Assembly (NCBI RefSeq): GCF_008629675.1
Contig: NZ_VWOX01000002.1
Coordinates: forward strand, 372,001-436,000
Reading direction: 5' to 3'
From: Roseiconus nitratireducens
GTDB taxonomy: Bacteria; Planctomycetota; Planctomycetia; Pirellulales; Pirellulaceae
DNA length: 64,000 bases
Shown: positions 36,864 through 45,625 of the stretch, in pieces
Layout of the letters: every line of letters begins with the position of its first letter
How positions within the stretch are numbered: position 1 is the first letter of the stretch
The notes under the pieces: model-generated
What the model saw: only the letters and a program-made list of their open reading frames with translations
What the model was told of the DNA's origin: nothing
Databases searched by the model: none
Position numbers and translations under genes: made by a program

Positions 36864-39761
36864 TCATCGCTCCCAATTCTCGCTGATTCTTCGCAGCGGT
36901 AACGTCGGCAATGGTTCGGGGGCCCAGGCTCGGACCGACACTTCGTCGACGATTGCTTCGCCGTCGCCGATGATTTCGAAGTGCACCTTCAAGTCTTCCT
37001 GGCCAAAACTTTGGCGGTACAGACGAACCGGAGTCCACTCGGTCGCACCACGCACCAGAACTCCCATCTCCGGACCGCCCAAACTGTCGTACACCAGAAC
37101 GCCCTGGTGTGGCGCTCCAAACCCAATCGTTCGGATCATGGCGTCAATCCGAACCGCCTGATTCTTTTTCAATGAAACTGGAGGACTGGACAGCACTGCC
37201 ACGGTTCCTTCGTAGCCACCGCCCAGCGGCTCGGGCGTGGTCGACGTGGCAACCAGACGTGCCGCGCCTCGGCCATCGAAGAAGCCCCGGGAAACCCAGG
37301 AGATGCTGCTCCGTGAACGGACGACCTGTCTTTGGGCAAATTCCCATCGTCCCTCGCCCAAGTCTTCGGGCCGATCCAGGCCACCGGCGGCGATCAGGTT
37401 CTCACTCCAACCCTCATCGCCCATCAACGGTTGCCAACCGATCTGCAACTGCGGATGTCCCGCCGACATCGGTGGGCTGCTGACGTAAGCTTCGCCGGGA
37501 CGGGATCGCATTCCCGGCATCAGGGCTTCGGTCAGTTGCCAGGCGGATCGCAAGCCCCAGGCGTCGGCCCGGCTCGACAGTCGCAATGTCGTTTCCGCAT
37601 CGCCCGCCCGATACGCCGGTTCGGCATCCCTGAGCGTTCGCTCCGCCACCGTCATCAAATCCACGGGAACCAGAGATTCCGTCGCCCCCGAACCGACCGC
37701 TTGGCTCCACGCGGCTCGCACCGCGGCAACGCGCTCGTTGGTCAGTTGCCACCGATCGGCGGACGCGTGCCGTGCAAATTGAAGCGCCGACTGGTTCAGC
37801 GGCACGCCCGTCCCCGCATCGCCGCTGATCACCAGCAGCTCGCAGACGTCCGGGGAAACGATCTGGATCTTGGCTCCGGTTGGCGTGGAATCAATGTCGA
37901 CTCGCTGCGCGGAAAAGTGCGTCATTCGCCAGGCAATCCGGTTCTCGTGCCCCGGCGGAAGCAACACATTGATGACCTTTCCGTCGCCGGCAAGGATTTC
38001 GTCACCGCGAGCTTGCTGCGAACTGATCAGCAGCAATTCTTCTCCATCCGCGCGAAGGCACCCGCATCGATAGGGGGCACCTTCAATCGTGTACGATGAC
38101 ACCGGCTCGGAGGACGCGAGCCACGGAGAGATCATGGCCACAAACCGATTGACGTAACTGAGTGCCATCGAGCGTTGCTGCGAATCGACGTCACCCGAGA
38201 CGAGGGACCGGTTGGAGCGAAACAGCAAGGCCCGCGGGGCGTGCTCCAGGGCTTGGACCGTTTGCGCCCACATTGAATGCCAGCGATACATCCCGCCCGG
38301 AGCCACGCCAATCGAGTTTTCGATGGCACGGTTCATCTCGGTCAACCGATTGGGCAGTGACGACTGGATCGCGATGGCGACGTCGTGTCCGCCCCCAATC
38401 TGCGAGATCTTGTTGGCGATTGCCAGGGACTGTTCGCTGGCCGACAGGTCGCGACCGCGCGGCGGCGCATCGGTGACCACACCGTCGGCCAGACTCGCAT
38501 ACTGTGGCCAACTTTCGGTCGGTGCCACGACGATGGGACGCTGCCAGACACCAGGCAGACGTCGCAGCCGACGCACCGTTTTGTCGGTCTGTTCGACCCG
38601 CTGGTTATCCAAGGCGACACCGCCTCCCAGGTACCAGGCGACCACCGGATCCAGCAACGTCTGTAACTCGGGATCGGGCGCTGTTGGCGGTGGAGCGTAG
38701 ACCAACACCCGAGATTGAATCGCTTCACGCAGCAATTCCGCGGTCGGCGGTTGATCGATCAAAACGGCATCGAAGCCGAGCCGCCGGACCCAGTTCAACG
38801 GCTCGCCCTGATGCTCCAAAATGCGAATCACCCGCCCGTGTGGAAACGCGGGTCCCGGCCGCAAGTTTCGGGTCGATTCAGCCAGTTCACCGGCTAGGCT
38901 CTGACGCAACACCATCGACGTCCCACTCTCGCGGTCGCTACCAGATCGAGCAACCATGGCCCCCGACGCGCCGGGTCGAGGCCGACCGGAACTCAATCCG
39001 GGGACCGGATCGACTCGGCCGTGGTCTCCGATCGGGATCATGCCGCGCAACGAGAGGCTATCGACGCGGATTCCCGTATCGCCGCGACCGCTGTAGGCGT
39101 TGATCACGATGGCATCGACATAGGGATCCGACACGTCGGCCGAGGCTCCGTGGGCGCCGCGGAGGTTGGCCTGTTTGATTCGCAACGGCCGTTCGATGCT
39201 GCCGATTCCGATCGACTCGAACTTTCCGGCACGCTCATAGGTCGCACCGTAAATGATGGCGGAGACCGGACGCCGCGTTTGAGGATCGCGGAGATAGGGA
39301 AACCGCACCCGCAGCCCGATGCGGGACCCGCGGCGGGCGCTCATCACCGAAACGTTGGCGACCAGATCGTCGGTCGGTCGCACCGGTTCAATGCTGTAGA
39401 CAAACAGCACCTCGCTTCCCAAACCGGCGTGAAATTCAATCGACTCACATGCCCCTCCGTCCGCACCGCCACTGTGCAGATTGCGATGGTTCAGGATGCG
39501 TGCATCACAATCCGACCGATCCAGGTGCCAGCGCGGCGGATAGGCGTCCAGGGAATCAAACAACTCCCCGCCGGCCAGGGCTGGGTGGATGACCGAGGAT
39601 GCGAGCGAGACGATCAAACACAAGGCGATCCACCGTCGGACTGCTCGGCGACCTGGTTGCCGGACTGTCGCACCGAGCCCGGCTGCGATCGATGCCGGAA
39701 AGGATTGCCGAGCCGGAACGACCGACGGGCGTTTGACGGCTCGCTGTCGGGTTTTGTGCAT
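36864..39761 (-). CDS. Large exported protein of unknown function
   Basis: 965 residues from the ATG at 39761. The signal peptide is about residues 38-62 (RRWIALCLIVSLASSVIHPALA). The first mature part is beta-rich. A middle part ('RRLGFDAVLIDQPPTAELLREAI', 'VVAWYLGGGVALDN', 'VVTDAPPRGRDLS') has the rhythm of a TIM barrel, as in glycoside hydrolases. The C-terminal about 200 residues look like a carbohydrate-binding jelly roll. No catalytic pair can be assigned. An upstream in-frame start at 39947 would place 62 odd residues before the signal peptide, so I rejected it. Convergent with the MoxR cassette. Confidence 0.75.
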   Translation of the reverse strand: MHKTRQRAVKRPSVVPARQSFPASIAAGLGATVRQPGRRAVRRWIALCLIVSLASSVIHPALAGGELFDSLDAYPPRWHLDRSDCDARILNHRNLHSGGADGGACESIEFHAGLGSEVLFVYSIEPVRPTDDLVANVSVMSARRGSRIGLRVRFPYLRDPQTRRPVSAIIYGATYERAGKFESIGIGSIERPLRIKQANLRGAHGASADVSDPYVDAIVINAYSGRGDTGIRVDSLSLRGMIPIGDHGRVDPVPGLSSGRPRPGASGAMVARSGSDRESGTSMVLRQSLAGELAESTRNLRPGPAFPHGRVIRILEHQGEPLNWVRRLGFDAVLIDQPPTAELLREAIQSRVLVYAPPPTAPDPELQTLLDPVVAWYLGGGVALDNQRVEQTDKTVRRLRRLPGVWQRPIVVAPTESWPQYASLADGVVTDAPPRGRDLSASEQSLAIANKISQIGGGHDVAIAIQSSLPNRLTEMNRAIENSIGVAPGGMYRWHSMWAQTVQALEHAPRALLFRSNRSLVSGDVDSQQRSMALSYVNRFVAMISPWLASSEPVSSYTIEGAPYRCGCLRADGEELLLISSQQARGDEILAGDGKVINVLLPPGHENRIAWRMTHFSAQRVDIDSTPTGAKIQIVSPDVCELLVISGDAGTGVPLNQSALQFARHASADRWQLTNERVAAVRAAWSQAVGSGATESLVPVDLMTVAERTLRDAEPAYRAGDAETTLRLSSRADAWGLRSAWQLTEALMPGMRSRPGEAYVSSPPMSAGHPQLQIGWQPLMGDEGWSENLIAAGGLDRPEDLGEGRWEFAQRQVVRSRSSISWVSRGFFDGRGAARLVATSTTPEPLGGGYEGTVAVLSSPPVSLKKNQAVRIDAMIRTIGFGAPHQGVLVYDSLGGPEMGVLVRGATEWTPVRLYRQSFGQEDLKVHFEIIGDGEAIVDEVSVRAWAPEPLPTLPLRRISENWER

Positions 39762-40153
39762 CGATGATTGACCTAAACCTCCACAGCCCGAACAATCGGC
39801 CGCACGACGGGGGAAACGGGTGTCGGTGGAGCGACCGATGGCCAGCCGGGTTCGTGAAATGAAGCGTGCGGTTGACGCGACGATGTTGAAAAAAAACCAC
39901 ATCCCGTCGCAACCCGCAGCTACCTGCGTAAAACGTTGGTGTATCAAGATTTACGTTGCCGGGCCAAGGTGAATCAACGTTGTTTTTCTTCAACGTTGCG
40001 TTTTGACAACCTGGGCCGACAGATCATCGTAAGTTGTTTGGTAACCGAACGTTACGCATCCAGATTCGCTCGGCTGGCCGGAGCTGGCATCGAGAATGCA
40101 TTGGAGGCATGCAACGCAATCAATCACTGTCTCTCTACCCGGAGCCCAGGCGC
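39762..40153. other. AT-richer divergent regulatory region
   Basis: 392 bases between two divergent genes, with a visibly lower GC content over 39900-40070. It contains four AACGTT sites, two of them as perfect CAACGTTG palindromes. No gene is convincing. Confidence 0.5.
39975..39998. promoter_or_regulatory. Paired CAACGTTG palindromes, possible operator
   Basis: CAACGTTG occurs at 39975-39982 and 39991-39998, separated by 8 bases. Further AACGTT sites lie at 39932-39937 and 40048-40053. Sixteen-base phasing of two perfect 8-bp palindromes in a divergent promoter region suggests binding of a dimeric regulator. Confidence 0.35.
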
Positions 40154-40447
40154 ATGCATAAGACATCGACCGGATCGACCCCCACCGCCAAAGACGACGT
40201 CCCCCAAGAGCTGCGGGAACTGAATGCCGCGATCGACGCTTTGCCGGCGACCTATCGCGACGCGGTGGCACCGGCACTGATGCGAGCGATCGAATGCAGC
40301 ACCCGCCGCCGCCGCATCCTGAATCTGGTGCAAGAAGCTCTGTCCCAACTGCGTCTGGACATGAAGTATCTGGTGTTTGACTTGGAAGCGACCCGTCGGG
40401 AACGCGATCAATACCGTGATATGCTGGAAAAGGACGGCTTGATGTAG
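40154..40447 (+). CDS. Small helical protein of unknown function
   Basis: 97 residues from the ATG at 40154. The product is soluble and all-helical by composition: 'ELRELNAAIDALPATYRDAVAPALMRAIECSTRRRRILNLVQ', then a likely coiled coil 'MKYLVFDLEATRRERDQYRDMLE'. It has no signal peptide or catalytic motif. It looks like a conserved Pirellulaceae hypothetical protein. The frame is open upstream to 40034, but those residues look non-coding. Confidence 0.65.
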   Translation: MHKTSTGSTPTAKDDVPQELRELNAAIDALPATYRDAVAPALMRAIECSTRRRRILNLVQEALSQLRLDMKYLVFDLEATRRERDQYRDMLEKDGLM

Positions 40448-40604
40448 AAACGGGGGCCCGGCCTGGCGACCTCGCCTTGGGCGATGTCGCTCGCCAGATG
40501 TGGCTAAGCAACGGGGCTCTTGATGATCCGCTATCATACCGGCCGCGACCGATCCCTTGGTCGCATCCACACGATGGCACCATCAAGCTTGCACGGAACC
40601 GAAC

Positions 40605-41825
40605 ATGCGTCACGCTTCCCGTCCGCCATTAGCGATCGGAGATACCCGCCGCTCTCAACTAAGAATGCTGGCATTCGGGGCACTGCTTGCCGGTGGCCTG
40701 CACGCGGCCGGACTTGTTGCGGAAGACCGCGCCCCGAATCCGGAACTGCAGGCGGTCGCAGCACCGGATGGGACAGCCGCCTCGGATCGAGCCGCTGCCC
40801 AGTCCGCGGCAAACCTTCAATCCCTGCCTTCTGAACAGGTGATTCAGGTTCTGAACGCATTCGGGCAGGCCACTCCGCGCGGCAAGAATTGGCTGCGAGC
40901 GCTGGCGGCCGACGTCGCCGACAACGGACCCTTTCCGCGTGAAGCGTTGCAACGATTCTTTGACGACCGCTCCGGTGATCCGGATGCCCGCTACGTTGCC
41001 TTCCAACTGCTCGCTCAGCAAGACCCAGCACTCCGTACCGAATTGCTTGCTGAAGCTCAAACCGATCCATCGTTGCCCGTTCGCTACCTAAGGATTCGGG
41101 ACCTGCTGGACGAAGCCGCCGGACTGGTCGATGAGCGGCCGGAAGAAGCCAAAGCCCTTGCGACGACCGCGATCGAAAACGGTCGCAGCCCGGCGCAACT
41201 GGAACGTGCCGCCAAGTTGTTGGAGCAGTTGGACGTTCCCGTCGACCTGGCCGAAACCCTGGGGATGATGCGATCCTGGTTGGTGATCGGGCCGTTTGAC
41301 AACACCGACAGCGAGGATTTTGATACCGCCTACGTTCCAGAGAACCGCTACCTGGAACTGGGGACGCCGATCGATCCCCAAAACGGCGGTGAACCGGCTG
41401 CCGAGAAGGGAAAACGGGGTCCCGTTCAGTGGCAAAAGGTTTCCAGTGACGACAGCCAGGGAATGGTGGACTTGAATGCGCCGCTGTCCAACGAGAAGGA
41501 TGCGGTGGCGTACGCGTATCAAAAGCTCACGGTGCAGGGAGAGCAACTACCGCTGAAAGCGGAAGCACGGTTGGGATCCATCACCGCGAACAAGGTGTGG
41601 GTCAACGGTCAGTTGGTCATTTCCAACAATGTCTATCACTCTGGCACCCGAATCGACCAGTACGTTGGAGAATGCCAGTTGCTACCGGGCGAGAACACGG
41701 TCCTGATCAAGGTGCTGCAGAATGCCCAGACAGAGCCTTGGGCCCAGGATTGGCAATTCCAGTTTCGGCTTACGCACCCGGACGGACGCCCCATCAAAAC
41801 AACGCCGGTTGAAGTCGAACTCTGA
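40605..41825 (+). CDS. Exported protein of unknown function with galactose-binding-like domain
   Basis: 406 residues from the ATG at 40605. The signal region is 'LRMLAFGALLAGGLHAAGLVA'. A helical stretch follows, with a HEAT-like feel. The second half begins at 'SWLVIGPFDNTDSEDFDTAY' and continues through 'NKVWVNGQLVISNNVYHSGTRI' and 'LLPGENTVLIKVLQN'. This is the pattern of a beta-sandwich domain found in planctomycete exported proteins, often next to PQQ-repeat or glycosidase modules. It has no catalytic residues I can name. It stands alone, followed by a family I repeat. Confidence 0.78.
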   Translation: MRHASRPPLAIGDTRRSQLRMLAFGALLAGGLHAAGLVAEDRAPNPELQAVAAPDGTAASDRAAAQSAANLQSLPSEQVIQVLNAFGQATPRGKNWLRALAADVADNGPFPREALQRFFDDRSGDPDARYVAFQLLAQQDPALRTELLAEAQTDPSLPVRYLRIRDLLDEAAGLVDERPEEAKALATTAIENGRSPAQLERAAKLLEQLDVPVDLAETLGMMRSWLVIGPFDNTDSEDFDTAYVPENRYLELGTPIDPQNGGEPAAEKGKRGPVQWQKVSSDDSQGMVDLNAPLSNEKDAVAYAYQKLTVQGEQLPLKAEARLGSITANKVWVNGQLVISNNVYHSGTRIDQYVGECQLLPGENTVLIKVLQNAQTEPWAQDWQFQFRLTHPDGRPIKTTPVEVEL

Positions 41826-41894
41826 CGTGACCGAGAAGGCCGGCGGGACGACTCCGAGTCGAAGTGTGACCGTCTTTGACAAGGAGGGGCAGCA

Positions 41895-42016
41895 AAGCGT
41901 TGTGAAGCCCAAGTCGCGAAGCGACGATAGCCCCCTGCCGTCGGCATAAGCCGACGGAAACCGCTGCCCTAAACACCCCAGCGGCGCCAGCCACACCGCG
42001 TCAGCAGCGCGGGCAT
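41895..42016 (+). repeat. Dispersed intergenic repeat family I, copy 3
   Basis: GCGAAGCGACGATAGCCCC, CTGCCGTCGGC, GCTGCCCTAAACACCCCAGC, GGCGCCAGC and CGCGTCAGCAGCG occur in the family order. The core hairpin CCGTCGGC-ATAA-GCCGACGG is perfect at 41938-41957. It lies between two convergent genes. Confidence 0.75.
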
Positions 42017-42028
42017 GCACAGCATGCC

Positions 42029-42928
42029 CTACCTTCCTCGGTTCGATCCGTCGTCCAGACGCTGCAAGACTTCGTCGGTCGGTTCGGGCTGAATCTCCTC
42101 CAGCGGGCTGTCGTCTCGCGCGAAGAACATCAGGTGTTGCCAGGGCAGTTCGTTGTATTCCCGAACCAATTTGAACCCGTTGGCCTGGTACTCTTTCATG
42201 ATTTGCCGCTTGGACATTTTGTGCAGCGGCTTGATCGGAACGGTGGGATCCTCCTCGCGGTATTCCAGTAGCGCGATTACCCCCGTCGGTTTGAGTGCAC
42301 GACGGATCTCCCACAGCATCGACTGGGGATGAGAGAACTCGTGATACACGTCCACCATCAACAAGAGATCCAAGGTGTCCTCGGGCAGCTTGGGGTCGTC
42401 CACGGTTCCCAGGACCGGCTGGATATTCTTCAGGTTGTACCGGTCGGCTCGCTGGCGAAGTTTTTGCAGCATTTCGCGTTGAATGTCGACGGCATAAACG
42501 CGTCCGTCTTCACCAACTTTGCGTGCCATCGGCAACGTCCAATACCCGTTACCACAGCCCAGATCGCAGACGACCATGCCGTCGGTCAGTTTCAATTGCT
42601 GGAACGATACCGACGCGTTCTCTTCTTCATCGCGTTCGGGGCGGATCAGCCACGGTGCTCCCAGATGGCTCATCGGCTTGGCGACGACGCGTCCCAGGTA
42701 GCTGTTCCGTGGCTCTTCCACCGGTTTCGACTGCGACGCAGAACCGGCTTCCTTTGCGGCCTCTTCAGCCGCCGGTTCTGATGGAGATGCGACCGGCTGG
42801 GCGATCCCCTCAGCGGCCCCGACCAGGGTCAGCAACAACCCGAGCACAGAGACCAGCAAACGAGCTCGACCGTCGACCGGCGTGCCTGAATACCAGCGGA
42901 CGGAGCGGGAACGGAAAGAGATCATCAT
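42029..42928 (-). CDS. Class I SAM-dependent methyltransferase with N-terminal signal sequence
   Basis: 299 residues. A hydrophobic leader at about 24-44 (LLVSVLGLLLTLVGAAEGIAQ) predicts export or anchoring. The methyltransferase fold follows: motif I 'VVCDLGCGNGYWTLP' near residue 115, acidic 'VYAVDIQ', 'DLLLMVDVYHEFSHP' and 'LKPTGVIALLEYRE'. The family resembles UbiE/Methyltransf_11 proteins. SAM is cytosolic, so an exported enzyme would be odd; the helix may just anchor it with the enzyme inside. The substrate is unknown. Two adjacent ATGs (42928, 42925) are possible starts. Confidence 0.85.
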   Translation of the reverse strand: MMISFRSRSVRWYSGTPVDGRARLLVSVLGLLLTLVGAAEGIAQPVASPSEPAAEEAAKEAGSASQSKPVEEPRNSYLGRVVAKPMSHLGAPWLIRPERDEEENASVSFQQLKLTDGMVVCDLGCGNGYWTLPMARKVGEDGRVYAVDIQREMLQKLRQRADRYNLKNIQPVLGTVDDPKLPEDTLDLLLMVDVYHEFSHPQSMLWEIRRALKPTGVIALLEYREEDPTVPIKPLHKMSKRQIMKEYQANGFKLVREYNELPWQHLMFFARDDSPLEEIQPEPTDEVLQRLDDGSNRGR

Positions 42929-43012
42929 GCGAGCGGATTTGGGGGAAGACGTGCGAAGCGGATCCGCTGGCGCTGAACGGCAAACTGGGACAGCCGGTAG
43001 GATGCAAACGGC

Positions 43013-43459
43013 CTATATGTCCAGCGTGTCGGTGGGCTTGGGCAGCGCAAAATCAGGTTCAAATGCGCCATCGAAAGAATAAACGTCGTCAAAATCTTCG
43101 CGGCGATCGGAATCGCTTTTTCGCATCTGCTCGATCCGAATCAGATTGTAAACCAGCTCGCCAAAGTCACTGGTCGATCGAACGCCCCAGCTTTCGAGCA
43201 CCATCCGAGCGAGGTAGCCGAATTGGTCGATCGCGTAATGCCGACAGGCCTCGCAGAGTTGCTGGCCGGTAATGTGCCTGGGACGCGGTTTGGAGAATGA
43301 ATCATTGGCCGCCACCGCCTGAGACAATTCGGGCAGGTGTTCGTGAGCGTACTGGAGCGCCTCGCGAATGAATTGGTACGCCTCGTACTTGTACCGCGGG
43401 TCCTCTTTCAAAAGCTTTCGCATCGCTTGAAGGGGCGAGTTCATCAGTTCATTGCTCAT
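43013..43459 (-). CDS. Minf_1886 family protein
   Basis: 148 residues. Matches the small soluble Minf_1886 family of Planctomycetes and Verrucomicrobia: 'DPRYKYEAYQFIREALQYA', 'GQQLCEACRHYAIDQFGYLA', 'LESWGVRSTSDFGELVYNLI', with an acidic C-terminus. The two Cys in 'LCEACR' could bind metal. The family function is unknown. It starts 63 bases after the end of the RicT-like gene on the same strand, probably in the same operon (WD40, ricT-like, Minf_1886). Confidence 0.85.
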   Translation of the reverse strand: MSNELMNSPLQAMRKLLKEDPRYKYEAYQFIREALQYAHEHLPELSQAVAANDSFSKPRPRHITGQQLCEACRHYAIDQFGYLARMVLESWGVRSTSDFGELVYNLIRIEQMRKSDSDRREDFDDVYSFDGAFEPDFALPKPTDTLDI

Positions 43460-43522
43460 ACGGCGTTTGGCAGGTTTGCGAAAACGTTTCTTCTATCATA
43501 GTGAAGCTGTGGGCTGGCCAGC

Positions 43523-44455
43523 TCAATTTTTTCGTCTGGGCGATCGAGACTTGGCCGGAGGAGGATGCTTCGTGATCCGCACGACCTGGTCGGCGGCGAT
43601 CAGGATCCTCCGCTTGTCTTCCGTTCGTACCATCAATTGTTGCGAAAGAATGTCCTGAGCCAAGACCGCAACGGTCCCATCTCGGGTCAAAACCTCGGCC
43701 CCCACCGGAGGCAATTGGTCAGCAAGTTCCTGGTAAGTGTCAAATTCGTAACGCAGGCAGCACTTCAGTCGGCCACAACGCCCGGAAATTTTGGTCGGAT
43801 CCAGCGTCGACCGCTGGAGTTTTGCCATTTTCATCGATACAGGCGGCATTTTGCTCAAAAACGTCGCACAGCACAGCGGACGGCCGCAATCGCCGTAGTC
43901 CGCCAGCAGCTTCGCTTCATCGCGAACGCCGATTTGACGCATCTCGATCCGGGTTTGGAATTCGCCGGCTAAGTCCCGCACCAGCTGGCGAAAATCGACC
44001 CGCCCCTCCGCAACATAGTAAACGACGATCCGTTCTCCCCCCAATAGTCGTTCGACGTCCACCAGGTCCATGGCCAGGCCAAGTCGATCGACACATTTCT
44101 GACACTTGGCCAAATCGTCGCGTGACATCGCGTCGATGTGGTCCCATTGGATCTGATCGTCGCCCGTCACCGCTCGCACGATTTTTCCGGCAGAGTTCTC
44201 CTGCATCGAATCGACCGCCGCGGGGGTGGCTTCGCAAAGCACCGTGCCGATTTCGGTTCCACGCTCGGTGCGAACCACCACCTGGTCTCCATAACGAAAT
44301 GGTGTCCGTGAACCCATCACGCCCAAGATCCGCATCGAGCCGAAACGCACGACATATTCCAGATCGGTTTGCCCCGATCCGGCGGCGTCACCATTCCGGT
44401 CTCCGCGCGGTGGGGACTCGATCGGAGGTTCGCCACGCCGATCCGACGGGGTCAT
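43523..44455 (-). CDS. PSP1 domain protein, RicT/YaaT-like
   Basis: 310 residues. The PSP1 core is present: 'YGDQVVVRTERGTEIGTVL', 'VYYVAEGRVDFRQLVRDLA', 'QIGVRDEAKLLADYG'. The four-Cys signature 'CGRPLCC' and 'CGRLKCCLRYE' ligates iron-sulfur clusters in the Bacillus Ric complex. In Bacillus RicT helps RNase Y-dependent mRNA processing; in other phyla the role is little known. The product is soluble and cytosolic. Its ATG overlaps the stop of the WD40 gene by four bases (ATGA), so they are coupled. The N-terminal about 35 residues are a disordered extension. Confidence 0.9.
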   Translation of the reverse strand: MTPSDRRGEPPIESPPRGDRNGDAAGSGQTDLEYVVRFGSMRILGVMGSRTPFRYGDQVVVRTERGTEIGTVLCEATPAAVDSMQENSAGKIVRAVTGDDQIQWDHIDAMSRDDLAKCQKCVDRLGLAMDLVDVERLLGGERIVVYYVAEGRVDFRQLVRDLAGEFQTRIEMRQIGVRDEAKLLADYGDCGRPLCCATFLSKMPPVSMKMAKLQRSTLDPTKISGRCGRLKCCLRYEFDTYQELADQLPPVGAEVLTRDGTVAVLAQDILSQQLMVRTEDKRRILIAADQVVRITKHPPPAKSRSPRRKN

Positions 44456-45546
44456 GGTGATTCCTGATCCGGCTTGGAAGCTTCCTCCTCCACTTCAGCA
44501 GCCGCAGCTTCCTCCTGGCCGGCATCGTCAACCGCCTCATCTTTTTCGGCCGACTCGTCAGCGGCGGGCGTCGCCGTCGTGGTCACGGCCGGATTCCACG
44601 TCCAACTTTGCCCAGCCGTCACGATGCCGTTCTTGCGAGTTCCCACAAGCAACTGTCCCGGACCGCCGAAGCACAACGCCCACACACCACTCTCGGCGCC
44701 GATCGTGGTCAGTTTGCTTCCGTCGGCGAAGTGAATCTTGCCGCTCACTTCGGACGCAGCGATCTGGCCGCTGGGCGACACTGCAATCCGCGTGATCCAG
44801 TCGGTGCCCTGCGCGATCGACTCTGGTTTGGCATCGGGAGCCGCCCGAACCTGGTACAGGTTCCGATCGGCTGAACCGACAACCAGCGATTCGGAGTCTT
44901 GAGTGAACGACAAGCACCAAGCCGTTTCATCACTGATGCTGATGACGCCGATGCTATCCAACTCCGGCCACTTCAACAGGTGAACCTTTCCGGCTCCGTC
45001 CGTTGCTGCAACCTTGGTCGCGTCGGGAGAAACCGCCAGATCCGTGATCGCTGCCTCACTCAGCTCAACCGTTTTCGCCAACTCGCCTTTTGCGAGATCG
45101 AAGGAGAATAGCTTTCCAGATTCATTACCGGCCAAGACGGTTTTATCGTCCGGTCCCATCACCAGGGTTTGGCACCACCGTTCAAAAACCGATTCGTGCG
45201 TGGTCGGAGTCTTGGACGCCACGTCGTACACAATCAGATTGCCGCGATAGTCAACGCTGGCAATGGTGTTCGCATCGTCGGTCGCGGCAACGTCCCATAC
45301 CGCGGCCGGGTGCTCGTAAAGTTTCTCCAGCTGGCCGGTATTGGCCAGCTTGACGCGTGAAACGGTACCGGGGCGCAAAAGCAATCCCGTGGCCGTGCCC
45401 ACGACGAACGAGTCGCCGCCGCCGGGAACGATGGAGGTGACCCAAAGCGATTCGGAATCGACGCTGCCGGAATCGTCCGCCGGTTCAGCGGCTGCCGTGA
45501 CGGAAATCAGGCCAAGCAGCAACGCAATCATGCAGGGAGCTTTCAT
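44452..45546 (-). CDS. Exported WD40-repeat protein
   Basis: 364 residues from the ATG at 45546. Signal peptide 'MKAPCMIALLLGLISVTAAA'. A seven-bladed beta-propeller pattern of WD40-like blades follows: 'VWDVAATDDANTIASVDYRGNLIVYD', 'TDLAVSPDATKVAATDGAGKVHLL', 'WCLSFTQDSESLVVGSADRNLY', 'TRIAVSPSGQIAASEVSGKIHF'. The C-terminal about 50 residues are Ala/Glu-rich and disordered. It is probably a periplasmic binding or scaffold protein. It is odd that it is translationally coupled to a cytosolic RicT-like gene. No enzymatic motif is present. Confidence 0.85.
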   Translation of the reverse strand: MKAPCMIALLLGLISVTAAAEPADDSGSVDSESLWVTSIVPGGGDSFVVGTATGLLLRPGTVSRVKLANTGQLEKLYEHPAAVWDVAATDDANTIASVDYRGNLIVYDVASKTPTTHESVFERWCQTLVMGPDDKTVLAGNESGKLFSFDLAKGELAKTVELSEAAITDLAVSPDATKVAATDGAGKVHLLKWPELDSIGVISISDETAWCLSFTQDSESLVVGSADRNLYQVRAAPDAKPESIAQGTDWITRIAVSPSGQIAASEVSGKIHFADGSKLTTIGAESGVWALCFGGPGQLLVGTRKNGIVTAGQSWTWNPAVTTTATPAADESAEKDEAVDDAGQEEAAAAEVEEEASKPDQESP

Positions 45547-45625
45547 CAATCAACGCGCGGGATGGAGGAAGGGAGGTTGGAAGGTCTTCCCCGCATTGTA
45601 ACGGTTCCCGCGTCCGATTGAGAGA

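Noticed and set aside
15636-42016. Insertion sequences
   Set aside because: The repeats are about 130 bases, carry no transposase and show no clear target duplications.
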